This document shows, in pieces, positions 5,435 to 5,799 of a stretch of 5,799 nucleotides of DNA. The DNA comes from Candidatus Woesebacteria bacterium (GTDB lineage: Bacteria; Patescibacteriota; Microgenomatia; UBA8517). Within the stretch, counting starts at the first letter, position 1; each line of letters begins with the position of its first letter. A model generated the notes under the pieces. That model had not been told where the DNA came from, searched no databases, and worked only from the letters and a program-made list of their open reading frames with translations. The stretch is taken from positions 1 through 5,799 of the forward strand of contig JAUYMM010000066.1 of assembly GCA_030699485.1 (NCBI GenBank), given 5' to 3'. The position numbers and the translations under genes were made by a program.

Positions 5435-5799
5435 TTTGCACCATTTTTGGTAAACATATAACTAATTATTCCAACAAAAACACCAAAATCATATACTAAC
5501 TTAAAAACAATAAAAGCATATAGCTTATAGTCTATGGCATATAGCAACCCCAACACAATCGAAACCGGCAGTGAGCTTCTAACAAGTGCAATCATATATC
5601 CTAAAGCATATAACTTATACCTTCTCTTTCCTACCCACTTTGCATGATTATAAATTTCATTTAGAGTTTCTGGATTTTTGTGGTAAAAAATAGCTTTCTC
5701 TGCAACTGTAGCCTCATATCCCAATTTTTCTGATAAACTCCAATCATCATTGTATCCACCTGCAGTAAAACCGCCTACTTTATCAAACTCTGATTTTAA
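5431..5799 (-). CDS. GT2-type glycosyltransferase with C-terminal membrane segments (partial, N-terminus beyond window)
   Basis: The reading frame is open to the right edge, giving 122 residues of the C-terminal end. A TTG at 5724 is not its start, because the conserved sequence continues upstream. The visible part begins with KVGGFTAGGYNDDWSLSEKL (7-26). Here GGF plus Asp18-Asp19 corresponds to the acceptor-binding and catalytic-base region of GT2 enzymes (usually GGF...ED). It continues with AIFYHKNPETLNEIYNHAKW (36-55) and GKRRYK (57-62), then two or three hydrophobic segments between about 63 and 115 and a short basic tail. This is the layout of membrane-anchored GT2 enzymes that use nucleotide-sugar donors at the inner face of the membrane. 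The TGA (5433-5431) overlaps the next gene's ATG. The missing N-terminal part should hold the DXD donor site. It could be a polyprenyl-phosphate sugar synthase supplying the neighbouring GT39-like enzyme, but that is inferred from context alone. Confidence 0.85.
   Translation of the reverse strand, partial: LKSEFDKVGGFTAGGYNDDWSLSEKLGYEATVAEKAIFYHKNPETLNEIYNHAKWVGKRRYKLYALGYMIALVRSSLPVSIVLGLLYAIDYKLYAFIVFKLVYDFGVFVGIISYMFTKNGAK

Noticed and set aside
5431..5724. TTG at 5724 as the start of a separate 97-residue protein
   Set aside because: The frame stays open to the window edge and the conserved GT2 sequence (GGF, DD) lies upstream of that TTG.

Overview
The window is AT-rich, gene-dense bacterial DNA carrying part of a cell-surface glycan (exopolysaccharide or cell-wall sugar) gene cluster. 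The organism is probably a member of the Candidate Phyla Radiation (Patescibacteria), perhaps Microgenomates-like. This is inferred from the very tight or overlapping gene junctions, the scarcity of clear Shine-Dalgarno sequences, a DUF5674-like protein of the kind common in those genomes, and a glycan-gene mix typical of them. TGA closes at least three genes at ATGA or short-overlap junctions, so the Gracilibacteria code (TGA = Gly) does not apply. No 16S rRNA or other phylogenetic marker is present, so the assignment is tentative.

Right part (5799 down to 3115, minus strand). The C-terminal end of a membrane-linked GT2 glycosyltransferase enters from the right edge. It is joined by an ATGA overlap to a polytopic GT39-like (GT-C) glycosyltransferase, which overlaps by 17 bp a GT4-type glycosyltransferase. 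These three look like one transcription unit.

Middle (3118 down to 2146). A small three-gene cassette interrupts the glycan genes: a plus-strand coiled-coil protein (2834-3118), and divergently a DUF5674-like protein and a 95-residue unknown protein joined by an ATGA overlap. The 56-bp divergent spacer (2778-2833) holds overlapping promoter candidates, a direct repeat and a palindrome. The plus-strand promoter places its predicted transcription start on the A of the ATG, i.e. a leaderless message. The coiled-coil gene ends tail-to-tail with the GT4 gene, their stop codons sharing 4 bp.

Left part (2142 down to 1, minus strand). A second GT4-type glycosyltransferase follows the cassette after 3 bp. 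It overlaps a hexapeptide-repeat acyltransferase gene, which is joined by TAATG to a membrane-anchored protein of unknown function that runs off the left edge.

Together the glycan genes could add sugars in the cytoplasm (two GT4, one GT2), transfer a sugar from a lipid carrier outside the membrane (GT39-like), and decorate the product with an acetyl or related group (acyltransferase). No rRNA, tRNA, CRISPR array, insertion sequence or convincing intrinsic terminator was seen. There is no gene-free stretch longer than 60 bp.
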